NCBI GenBank assembly: GCA_947306845.1
Contig: CAMZHP010000251.1
Location: 1-5,022 of the forward strand
Origin: an uncultured Prevotellaceae bacterium
Lineage (GTDB): Bacteria > Bacteroidota > Bacteroidia > Bacteroidales > Bacteroidaceae
Length of the DNA stretch: 5,022 nucleotides
Direction: 5' to 3'
Part shown: positions 1 through 5,022 of the stretch, piece after piece
Layout of the letters: every line of letters starts with the position of its first letter
Numbering within the stretch: the stretch's first letter is position 1
Position numbers and translations under genes: made by a program
The notes under the pieces: generated by a model
Databases searched by the model: none
Told to the model about the DNA's origin: nothing
The model's input: the letters and a program-made list of their open reading frames with translations, nothing else

Positions 1-2
1 AG

Positions 3-296
3 TACAGCGTGGGAAGCCAGCTCATGAGGCAGGAGGCTTTGGTCAATTATGAGATTGACGAATATGATGAGAGGTTCCTCAGACACCTCGCCTTGGGCTA
101 TACCAAAGAGCAAATCACCAATCTGAGAGGAATGCCATTCGGCGTGAAGAGCCTGGAGAAAAGACAGAACGAATTGGTGCAGAAGCTTTTCCCAAATGGC
201 AACAGCGGATATGGCGTCAATGCTACAAGATTGGTGGTGAGAGCTCTCGAACTAAGAATCCTGGATATTGACAACCTGATGCCTGATGAGGATTAA
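3..296 (+). CDS. LuxR/GerE-type helix-turn-helix protein, possibly 5'-partial
   Basis: Probable DNA-binding transcription regulator, either a small standalone protein or the C-terminal output domain of a longer regulator. The frame is open to the left edge, so the true start may lie outside. Internal candidate starts are GTG at 9 (95 aa) and ATG at 24 (90 aa). Counting from the GTG, residues about 17-85 fit a LuxR-type four-helix domain: a first helix DERFLRHLALGYT, then KEQITNLRG as the scaffold helix, SLEKRQNELVQKLF as the recognition-helix region, and a closing helix TRLVVRALELRIL, which resembles the 'TELVRYAIRHGLI' ending common in Bacteroidetes response regulators. No receiver domain or its phospho-acceptor Asp is visible. 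The stop lies 11 bp inside the next gene, which suggests translational coupling with the AbgT-like membrane protein. The family call rests on pattern matching only; another HTH family is possible. Confidence 0.55.
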   Translation, partial: YSVGSQLMRQEALVNYEIDEYDERFLRHLALGYTKEQITNLRGMPFGVKSLEKRQNELVQKLFPNGNSGYGVNATRLVVRALELRILDIDNLMPDED

Positions 297-903
297 GAAC
301 CTCAGGAATATACTCAATTGGGTGGTACTGGTCATTCCGGCCATGCAGGTGCTGCTCTTTCTGGTGTCGTGGCTCATCAATGCCGCCTTGCCTGAGTCTC
401 AGGTGAGGTCGTTGTTGGGAAGCGAGGGCATCAGATGGTTCTTTGGCTCCTTTGTCGACAATGTGACAACTCCTCCGCTCGTGTGGATCTTGGTGGCTGC
501 CGTCGCATACGGAGCAACAAGGGAGTCGGGGATTATAGGAGCCATACGGATGAAAAACGGGGAAAGGCGTTATAGACAGACTTTTGCCTTGCGCATCGTT
601 GCTGTCACGATGGTCTTGTTCTTGGGGGTCTTGGCTTTTCTCACATTGATGCCTCATGCAGCATTGCTCAGCGCGACAGGACAGCTCTTTCCAAGTAGCT
701 TTAGCAAAAGCTGCATACCGGCCCTTGCCTTCTGCGTCATTGTGAATGCCCTCATTTATGGAGTGTTGGCTGGAAAATTGCGATCTCTCGATGATGTGGT
801 GGCGACACTCACAAAGGGAATAGCAAGCGCGGCTCCCCTCATCTTGCTCTATGTGCTCGTCGCTGAGCTCGCAGCATCATGTGCCTATGTCTTCCATCTG
901 TGA
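286..903 (+). CDS. Short AbgT-family-like membrane protein
   Basis: A 205-residue inner-membrane protein related to the AbgT (p-aminobenzoyl-glutamate) transporters. About five hydrophobic segments are visible, near residues 10-34, 65-86, 101-123, 144-164 and 178-203. Three stretches recall AbgT proteins. Residues 40-86 (VRSLLGSEGIRWFF, then PPLVWILVAAVAYGATRESGIIG) look like the N-terminal part. Residues 131-147 (TGQLFPSSFSKSCIP) look like the loop before a middle helix. Residues 155-197 (ALIYGVLAGKLRSLDDVV onward) look like the mid-protein helix pair. Family members usually have about 500 residues. This protein joins the N-terminal part almost directly to the middle part and then stops, so the region between them and the whole C-terminal half are absent. 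The ATG overlaps the upstream HTH gene. No frameshift is evident, so it may be a genuine short paralogue rather than debris. Substrate and transport ability cannot be inferred. Confidence 0.6.
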   Translation: MRIKNLRNILNWVVLVIPAMQVLLFLVSWLINAALPESQVRSLLGSEGIRWFFGSFVDNVTTPPLVWILVAAVAYGATRESGIIGAIRMKNGERRYRQTFALRIVAVTMVLFLGVLAFLTLMPHAALLSATGQLFPSSFSKSCIPALAFCVIVNALIYGVLAGKLRSLDDVVATLTKGIASAAPLILLYVLVAELAASCAYVFHL

Positions 904-1066
904 TGGCTTGCTAGTTATTCTAGTCTTCCTAGTCTTCCTAGTCTTCCTAGTTTCTCTAGTTATCCTAGTCCATCTAGTTTTTCTAGTTCATCTAGTCCTT
1001 CTAGTCCATCTAGCCCCCTCAAAATCCAAAAAAAACATTAATTCCAAATTTAATTCATCAAAAACT
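904..1066. other. Intergenic region between the AbgT-like gene and the rpmB promoter
   Basis: This gap holds the first 9-bp CTAG array (911-1018), then a short A/T-rich stretch (1019-1066) that leads into the -33 element of the rpmB promoter. I see no intrinsic terminator for the upstream operon, no RNA gene and no convincing ORF. The plus-strand frame that codes for the AbgT-like protein stays open past its stop codon up to TAA 1039-1041. Confidence 0.7.
911..1018. repeat. Tandem 9-bp CTAG array 1, 12 units
   Basis: CTAG occurs at 911, 920, 929, 938, 947, 956, 965, 974, 983, 992, 1001 and 1010, exactly every 9 bp with no slip. Eleven of twelve units begin CTAGT; the last begins CTAGC. The four remaining bases are pyrimidine-rich and variable: CTAGTCTTC occurs three times in a row and CTAGTCCAT twice, and the others are single variants. 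Strict phase with degenerate filler suggests an old array held to a fixed period, or copies that expand and then diverge. It begins 8 bp after the stop of the AbgT-like gene and ends 48 bp before the promoter of rpmB. Confidence 0.95.
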
Positions 1067-1097
1067 TTTGAGGTTCACGAAATTATTAGTAACTTTG
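1067..1097 (+). promoter_or_regulatory. Bacteroidetes-type promoter of the rpmB operon
   Basis: TTTG at 1067-1070 forms the -33 element and TAACTTTG at 1090-1097 is a perfect TAnnTTTG -7 element, with 19 bp between them, as expected for the primary sigma factor of Bacteroidetes. An A/T-rich stretch precedes it. Transcription should start a few bases after 1097, giving a leader of about 45 nt with A-rich sequence before the rpmB ATG and no Shine-Dalgarno motif. Confidence 0.8.
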
Positions 1098-1148
1098 CAC
1101 CCTGTTTGGAATAGGTATCAAAAAACGAAAACAAAAATTTAGATAGAA

Positions 1149-1412
1149 ATGTCGAAGATTTGTCAGATTACGGGAAAGAAAGCCCAGGTGGGCAACAATG
1201 TTTCCCACTCGAAGCATCGCACAAAGCGCACTTTCGATGTGAACTTGTTCACAAAGAAATTCTATTATGTGGAGGAGGATTGTTGGATTAGCCTTAAGTT
1301 AAGTGCCGCAGGTCTCCGCACCATTAATAAGCTTGGGCTCGACGCCGCCCTCAAGCAAGCTGTGGCAAAAGGGTATGTCGATTGGAAGGACATTAAAGTT
1401 ATAGGAGATTAG
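1149..1412 (+). CDS. rpmB: 50S ribosomal protein bL28
   Basis: Structural protein of the large ribosomal subunit, 87 residues, which is within the normal range for bL28. The N-terminus [21 protein letters not shown] matches the family signature (C-Q-x-T-G-K, then G-N-N-x-S-H), followed by the basic K-R-T-F segment near residues 25-29 and the conserved '[15 protein letters not shown]' region near 50-63. Only Cys5 is present in the N-terminal motif, so this is the form without a CxxC zinc site. The start is fixed by the N-terminal match and an A-rich leader. It is the first gene after a consensus promoter and lies 5 bp before rpmG, consistent with one ribosomal protein transcript. Confidence 0.96.
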   Translation: MSKICQITGKKAQVGNNVSHSKHRTKRTFDVNLFTKKFYYVEEDCWISLKLSAAGLRTINKLGLDAALKQAVAKGYVDWKDIKVIGD

Positions 1413-1417
1413 TCAAA

Positions 1418-1609
1418 ATGGCATCTAAGAAAGCAAAAGGTAATAGGGTTCAGGTCATCCTCGAGTGCACCGAGATGAAGAACAGTGGTCTGCCTGGCAC
1501 AAGCCGCTACGTCACCACAAAGAACCGCAAGAATACACCTGAGCGCATGGAGTTGAAGAAATACAACCCCATCCTCAAGAAAATGACCGTTCACAAAGAA
1601 ATCAAATAA
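1418..1609 (+). CDS. rpmG: 50S ribosomal protein bL33
   Basis: Small, very basic large-subunit protein of 63 residues. It carries the bL33 core: [15 protein letters not shown] near residues 10-24, then [23 protein letters not shown] near 29-51, then a lysine-rich end. Only one cysteine is present, so the paired CxxC motifs of the zinc-binding bL33 form are missing and this is a zinc-independent version. The ATG follows the rpmB stop by 5 bp. The sequence GGAG before the rpmB stop resembles a Shine-Dalgarno motif, but Bacteroidetes initiation does not normally depend on one. Confidence 0.95.
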   Translation: MASKKAKGNRVQVILECTEMKNSGLPGTSRYVTTKNRKNTPERMELKKYNPILKKMTVHKEIK

Positions 1610-1619
1610 TTTTTAGAAT

Positions 1620-1778
1620 ATGGCAAAGAAAACCGTGGCTTCTCTCCATGAGGGATCAAAGGAGGGACGCGCTTATACCAAGGTAATCAAGATGGTGAAA
1701 AGCCCCAAAACTGGTGCTTACATCTTTGACGAGCAAATGGTTCCCAATGAGGCCGTGCAGGATTTCTTCAAGAAATAA
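1620..1778 (+). CDS. DUF4295 family protein, probable ribosomal protein bL38
   Basis: A 52-residue basic protein starting MAKKTVASLHEGSKEG, with the characteristic central stretch YTKVIKMVKSPKTGAYIFDE and the end QDFFKK. This pattern is that of DUF4295, a short protein found downstream of rpmG in Bacteroidetes. From memory, cryo-EM of the Flavobacterium johnsoniae ribosome revealed an extra large-subunit protein named bL38, which I believe is this family; the equation is recalled and not checked. The ATG lies 10 bp after rpmG, and an intrinsic terminator follows about 20 bp after the stop. Its place as last gene of a ribosomal protein operon supports a role in the ribosome. Confidence 0.88.
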   Translation: MAKKTVASLHEGSKEGRAYTKVIKMVKSPKTGAYIFDEQMVPNEAVQDFFKK

Positions 1779-1799
1779 TCATTAAAATTCCTATATCAG

Positions 1800-1830
1800 A
1801 GAGAGTGCTCCGCAAAAGGGCACTCTTTTT
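1800..1830 (+). terminator. Rho-independent terminator of the rpmB-rpmG-DUF4295 operon
   Basis: Bases 1802-1810 (AGAGTGCTC) pair with 1818-1826 (GGGCACTCT). The stem has nine pairs including one G:T wobble and a 7-nt loop rich in A, and it is followed directly by a T run ending at 1830. It lies 22 bp after the DUF4295 stop and about 75 bp before the ftsY promoter, so it separates the ribosomal protein transcript from ftsY. Confidence 0.9.
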
Positions 1831-1880
1831 GATGTTTATGGCATAATCGTAAGTGAAAATGCAAATTCTTCATGCAACAC

Positions 1881-1911
1881 ACTGAAAATACATGATTTTT
1901 AGCTAATTTTG
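1881..1911 (+). promoter_or_regulatory. Probable Bacteroidetes-type promoter of ftsY
   Basis: TAATTTTG at 1904-1911 is a perfect TAnnTTTG -7 element. At the expected distance (19 bp) the -33 position reads ACTG at 1881-1884, which keeps only the final TG of TTTG. The -7 box ends just 16 bp before the ftsY ATG, so the leader would be about ten nucleotides or less. Confidence 0.65.
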
Positions 1912-1927
1912 CAATAAAATTGAGATT

Positions 1928-2890
1928 ATGGGTTTTTTCGGACTTTTCAACAAGAAGAAAAAGGAGACGCTCGACAAAGGTCTGGAGCGATCCTCACAGA
2001 GTTTTTTCTCTAAAATATCCAAAGCCATCGCCGGAAAATCAAAAGTCGACGATGAGGTGCTGGATGAGCTCGAGGAGGTGCTCATCACCTCGGATGTAGG
2101 AGTGGAAACCACCCTCAAAATCATCGAGAGAATCGAGGAGAGAGTTGCACGCGACAAGTATGTCTCCACGTCGGAACTCAATGCCATCTTGCGGGATGAA
2201 ATTGCCGCTCTGCTTGCTGAGAATCATACAGAGGACTTGGAGGACTGGGACCTCCCAGCCGACCATAAGCCTTATGTCATTCTTGTCGTGGGTGTCAATG
2301 GTGTTGGCAAGACAACTACCATCGGAAAACTGGCCTATCAGTTCAAAGCTGCCGGAAAAAAAGTCTTTCTGGGTGCAGCCGACACCTTCCGCGCCGCTGC
2401 CGTTGAGCAGCTGTGCATTTGGGGAGAAAGGGTAGGAGTGCCGGTCATCAAGCAAAAAATGGGTGCCGACCCTGCTTCCGTCGCATTTGACACGCTGAGC
2501 TCGGCCAAGGCCAATGATGCAGATGTGGTGATCATCGATACAGCAGGGAGACTTCACAATAAGGTGGGACTGATGAATGAGCTAAAGAAAATCAAGGATG
2601 TGATGAAAAAAGTGTTGCCCGAAGCTCCGGATGAGGTGCTTCTGGTACTCGACGGCAGCACAGGACAGAACGCCTTTGAGCAGGCAAAACAGTTCTCTGC
2701 GGTGACCAATATCACCAGTTTGGCAGTGACAAAACTCGACGGGACAGCCAAGGGCGGTGTGGTCATTGGTATCAGTGATCAACTGAAGGTTCCTGTCAAA
2801 TACATCGGATTGGGTGAGGGAATGGAAGACCTGCAATTGTTCAACAAACGGCAGTTCGTGGAGTCTCTCTTCGGTGACAGGATGCAATAG
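1928..2890 (+). CDS. ftsY: Signal recognition particle receptor FtsY
   Basis: GTPase of 320 residues that docks the SRP-ribosome-nascent chain complex at the inner membrane for cotranslational insertion. The N-terminal MGFFGLFNKKKK plus nearby lysines resembles the membrane-binding amphipathic start. The acidic A domain of E. coli FtsY is missing, as in other short FtsY proteins. Residues about 20-100 form the helical N domain. The G domain shows GVNGVGKTT (122-130, P-loop), DTFRAAA (152-158), DTAGR (204-208), TKLDGTAKGG (268-277, guanine specificity) and GLGE (294-297). The end DLQLFNKRQFVESLFG is typical. The ATG fits the motif-bearing N-terminus and sits just after the promoter. rimO starts 4 bp after the stop, so the two are probably cotranscribed. 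Confidence 0.97.
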   Translation: MGFFGLFNKKKKETLDKGLERSSQSFFSKISKAIAGKSKVDDEVLDELEEVLITSDVGVETTLKIIERIEERVARDKYVSTSELNAILRDEIAALLAENHTEDLEDWDLPADHKPYVILVVGVNGVGKTTTIGKLAYQFKAAGKKVFLGAADTFRAAAVEQLCIWGERVGVPVIKQKMGADPASVAFDTLSSAKANDADVVIIDTAGRLHNKVGLMNELKKIKDVMKKVLPEAPDEVLLVLDGSTGQNAFEQAKQFSAVTNITSLAVTKLDGTAKGGVVIGISDQLKVPVKYIGLGEGMEDLQLFNKRQFVESLFGDRMQ

Positions 2891-2894
2891 ACGG

Positions 2895-4220
2895 ATGAGA
2901 AAAAACAGGGTGGACATCATCACCATGGGTTGCTCCAAAAACCTGGTGGACAGCGAGCGGCTCATGAGGCAGTTTCAGGCACATGGCTTTGTGTGCCACC
3001 ATGACAGCGATGCTCCATGTGGCGAAATCGTGGTGGTCAATACATGTGGCTTTATCGGCGACGCCAAGGAGGAGAGCATTCAGATGATCCTGCAGCTGAC
3101 ACAAGCCAAGGAGACAGGGCAGATTGGAAAACTGTATGTTATGGGATGCCTGTCGGAACGCTATCGCAGACAATTGCAAAAGGAAATACCACAGGTGGAT
3201 CGCTATTACGGCAAGTTCGATTATATGAAGTTGCTCGAAGACCTGGGCATGGCTGAGGCTGAAGATTGTCGTGGACAGCGCGCCATCACCACTCCCTCTC
3301 ATTATGCTTATCTGAAAATCAGCGAAGGCTGCAACCGGCACTGTGCCTATTGCGCCATTCCCATCATCACACACCGCCATGTAAGCAGGCCCATGCAGGA
3401 AATCCTCGATGAGGTTAGATGGCTGGCTGGGCAGGGTGTCCGTGAATTCCAGGTCATCGCACAGGAACTAACCTATTATGGGGTTGACATAGATGGGAAA
3501 CGCCATATTGCAGAACTGGTCGACAGCATGGCAGATATACCTGGCGTAAGGTGGATCAGACTACATTATGCTTACCCCAACCAGTTCCCAATGGAGTTGC
3601 TGGAGGTGATGAGAAAACGTGAAAATGTGTGTAAATATCTGGACGTTGCTCTTCAGCATGTATCTGACAATATGTTGTCTCGCATGAGAAGGGATACAAC
3701 GAGCGAGGAAACCTACCAGTTTGTGCGTACCCTTCGAGAAGCAGTTCCTGGCATCGCGCTCCGCACAACGATGATGGTAGGATTTCCAGGCGAGACAGAG
3801 GAGGACTTCCAGCAGCTGATGGATTTCGTCAGATGGGCGCGCTTTGAGCGTATGGGGGCTTTTGCCTATTCTGAGGAAGAAGGTACATACAGTGCCAGGC
3901 ATTATGCAGATGATGTGTCAGAGGAGGTGAAGCAGGACAGGCTCGGCAGACTGATGGCTTTGCAACAGCAGATTAGCGCGGAGATTGAGCATGCTGCCGT
4001 AGGAAAGACCATGCAGGTCATCATCGACAGAAAGGACGGTGACTATTATGTGGGCCGCACGCAGTACTCTTCTCCCGAGGTGGATCCTGAGGTGCTTATC
4101 AAGGCAAAGGAGAGAAGGCTAAGAAAGGGCTGCTTCTATGACGTACACATCACAGGGGCAGAGGAATTCGACCTGTATGGGGAGATTGTCGGCCTTTCAC
4201 GAATGAAACCAATTGTTTAG
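2895..4220 (+). CDS. rimO: Ribosomal protein S12 methylthiotransferase RimO
   Basis: Radical SAM enzyme that adds a methylthio group to a conserved aspartate of ribosomal protein uS12. The ATG at 2895 gives 441 residues, the length of E. coli RimO. The open frame extends upstream into ftsY, but that part has no family similarity. The N-terminal UPF0004 domain carries three cluster cysteines: C13 in MGCSKN, C51 in NTCGFI and C85 in MGCLSERY. The radical SAM motif CNRHCAYC supplies C146, C150 and C153 for the second 4Fe-4S cluster. The following CAIPIITHRHVSRP favours RimO over MiaB. VGFPGETEEDF lies at 295-305. Residues about 374-438 form the TRAM domain, which in RimO contacts S12. It sits 4 bp after ftsY, and a hairpin overlaps its stop codon. 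Confidence 0.96.
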   Translation: MRKNRVDIITMGCSKNLVDSERLMRQFQAHGFVCHHDSDAPCGEIVVVNTCGFIGDAKEESIQMILQLTQAKETGQIGKLYVMGCLSERYRRQLQKEIPQVDRYYGKFDYMKLLEDLGMAEAEDCRGQRAITTPSHYAYLKISEGCNRHCAYCAIPIITHRHVSRPMQEILDEVRWLAGQGVREFQVIAQELTYYGVDIDGKRHIAELVDSMADIPGVRWIRLHYAYPNQFPMELLEVMRKRENVCKYLDVALQHVSDNMLSRMRRDTTSEETYQFVRTLREAVPGIALRTTMMVGFPGETEEDFQQLMDFVRWARFERMGAFAYSEEEGTYSARHYADDVSEEVKQDRLGRLMALQQQISAEIEHAAVGKTMQVIIDRKDGDYYVGRTQYSSPEVDPEVLIKAKERRLRKGCFYDVHITGAEEFDLYGEIVGLSRMKPIV

Positions 4221-4243
4221 GATGGAGAACGCTCCTTCCTAAA
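4216..4243 (+). other. Hairpin spanning the rimO stop codon
   Basis: Bases 4216-4227 (TTTAGGATGGAG) pair with 4232-4243 (CTCCTTCCTAAA). The stem is 12 bp with one T-T mismatch and a 4-nt AACG loop. No T run follows, so it does not fit an intrinsic terminator. It lies between rimO and the HU-like gene, where it could be an RNA processing or stability element that sets their relative expression. The structure is plain in the sequence; the role is inference. Confidence 0.7.
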
Positions 4244-4261
4244 CGCGAAAAACATAAATAC

Positions 4262-5022
4262 ATGAATACCCAACAACTCATATCACATCTTGCTGAGATA
4301 CTAGGCTGCGAAGAGAAGACAGCCGAGAAATGGGTGTCTGCTGTTGTCAAGTGGATAACCGACCAGATGGCCGAGGACGGACAGTTGCTCATACCTGGTT
4401 TTGGCCGGTTTGAGGTGTCAAAGAAGATGGAGTTCGTGCGTTGTGACACCAATTCAAAAAAACGCTTTCTGGTACCACCCTCATTGTCTGTGGGCTTCGT
4501 TCCTGCTCCTTTGCTGGAGGAGAAAGAAGAGTCGGCCAAGAAGGTGTTTGAGACAATTGCAGCGATGCTGGTCTCTAAGGAGAATGCGGAAGATAATATG
4601 GCAGAACGGTTTCCTGTCACTTTCTTCAAGACAATCCTTGATGCCATGGAAAGCGGTGAGACGGTTAGCATACCGCAGTTGGGGGCTTTCCTGCTCACAA
4701 AGGTAAAGGTGGCGGAAAATGTGTTTGGCAAAGTGTCATTCACTCCCGACAATGATCTCAGTGAGTGGATAAACAGACCATTTTCCTACTTACCGGAAGT
4801 GGAACTCAATGAGGGTGTGGAGTTTGATGACATCGATACTGTCACTCCGTATGATTCGGCAAACCAACAGCCAGAGGAGGACAAAACCTTCCTCATCCTC
4901 ACTGAATCCCTCGAAAACCATGCTGCTGCAGATTCCCCCGAATCCCCCAAATCTCTAGATCCTCTAGATTCTCTAGATCCTCTAGAATCTCTAGATCCTC
5001 TAGAATCTCTAGATCCTCTAGA
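4262..5022 (+). CDS. Tandem HU-like domain protein with repeat tail, 3'-partial
   Basis: At least 253 residues; the frame is still open at the right edge. Residues 1-85 look like an HU/IHF domain: two starting helices (MNTQQLISHLAEILGCEEKTAEKWVSAVVKWI, 1-32), then the hallmark LLIPGFGRFEV (42-52) and a strand ending FLVPPSLSVGF. The arm lacks the R-N-P tip whose proline intercalates DNA in canonical HU. Residues about 93-185 look like a second, more diverged HU-like domain with VSIPQLGAFLL (135-145) and NRPFSYLPEVELNEGV (171-186). Such pairs resemble the bacterial CCDC81-like HU domains found in Bacteroidetes proteins, some of which end in a SPOR peptidoglycan-binding domain; none is visible here. 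From about 224 the chain is low complexity (DSPESPK, then LDP/LDS/LES triplets) encoded by the 9-bp array. The leader is A-rich (4242-4261). DNA binding is plausible for domain 1 but not certain. Confidence 0.8.
   Translation, partial: MNTQQLISHLAEILGCEEKTAEKWVSAVVKWITDQMAEDGQLLIPGFGRFEVSKKMEFVRCDTNSKKRFLVPPSLSVGFVPAPLLEEKEESAKKVFETIAAMLVSKENAEDNMAERFPVTFFKTILDAMESGETVSIPQLGAFLLTKVKVAENVFGKVSFTPDNDLSEWINRPFSYLPEVELNEGVEFDDIDTVTPYDSANQQPEEDKTFLILTESLENHAAADSPESPKSLDPLDSLDPLESLDPLESLDPL
4931..5022. repeat. Tandem 9-bp CTAG array 2, coding, runs off the window
   Basis: CTAG occurs at 4955, 4964, 4973, 4982, 4991, 5000, 5009 and 5018, exactly 9 bp apart. The units alternate CTAGATCCT with CTAGAATCT (one CTAGATTCT), giving a higher-order 18-bp period. 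Two more diverged units in the same phase precede it (GATTCCCCC and GAATCCCCC at 4931-4948). Because 9 is a multiple of 3 the array keeps the reading frame of the HU-like gene and encodes Leu-Asp/Glu-Pro/Ser triplets. The window ends inside the array, so its true length is unknown. Confidence 0.95.

Noticed and set aside
911..1018. A CRISPR-like or direct-repeat array.
   Set aside because: Units are 9 bp with no separate spacers of the expected length, and no cas genes are visible.
851..1114. A plus-strand frame with repeated Leu-Val-x triplets that looks like a hydrophobic small membrane protein.
   Set aside because: It overlaps the AbgT-like gene out of frame and its hydrophobic part is simply the 9-bp array read in one frame; it runs into the rpmB promoter.
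1859..1885. An eight-codon reading frame (MQILHATH) upstream of ftsY that could be a leader peptide.
   Set aside because: It lies upstream of the proposed ftsY promoter, so would not be on the ftsY transcript, and has no attenuator structure.
2814..2894. An upstream extension of rimO by 27 residues into ftsY.
   Set aside because: The extension has no family similarity, and ATG 2895 gives the standard 441-residue length with the conserved N-terminal motif at the right distance.
4150..4752. A 200-codon minus-strand frame opposite the HU-like gene and the rimO end.
   Set aside because: It is antisense to a well-supported gene and its product shows no recognisable motif.
4955..5022. GATCCTCTAGA resembles the BamHI-XbaI part of a cloning vector polylinker, suggesting vector contamination.
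   Set aside because: The motif recurs with exact 9-bp phase, stays in the HU-like reading frame, and grades into diverged units upstream; no other polylinker sites flank it.

Overview
The window looks like a chromosomal segment of a Bacteroidales bacterium, most likely Prevotella or a close relative. Four things point there. A small DUF4295 protein, known from Bacteroidetes, follows rpmB and rpmG. The order rpmB-rpmG-DUF4295-ftsY-rimO-HU is, as I recall it, typical of that phylum. Both recognisable promoters are of the Bacteroidetes type (TTTG, about 19 bp, TAnnTTTG). Start codons lie behind A-rich leaders rather than Shine-Dalgarno sequences. All genes supported here are on the + strand. The genus is inference; the phylum is well supported.

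Left part (1-903): the end of, or all of, a small LuxR/GerE-type helix-turn-helix protein overlaps by 11 bp a 205-residue membrane protein. That membrane protein matches pieces of the AbgT (p-aminobenzoyl-glutamate) transporter family but is less than half the usual length. It seems to lack one internal block and the whole C-terminal half. Right after its stop codon lies a strictly periodic array of twelve 9-bp units, each starting with CTAG (911-1018).

Middle part (1067-1830): a consensus promoter drives a compact ribosomal protein operon, bL28 (rpmB), bL33 (rpmG) and the DUF4295 protein (probably the Bacteroidetes ribosomal protein bL38). It is closed by a strong intrinsic terminator.

Right part (1904-5022): a second TAnnTTTG promoter sits directly upstream of ftsY, the signal recognition particle receptor GTPase. 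rimO, the radical SAM methylthiotransferase acting on ribosomal protein S12, follows 4 bp later. Then comes a gene for a divergent protein with two HU-like domains. A near-perfect hairpin spans the rimO stop codon. The HU-like gene runs off the right edge inside a second 9-bp CTAG array that encodes a Leu-Asp/Glu-Pro/Ser tail. Genes 1067-4220 therefore form a translation and protein-targeting cluster.

The most unusual content is the pair of 9-bp CTAG arrays. One is noncoding and follows the AbgT-like gene; the other is in-frame inside the HU-like gene. Read on the minus strand, the first array spells the same kind of tripeptide (L-D/E-x) as the second does on the plus strand. By eye only one CTAG occurs in the window outside the two arrays.
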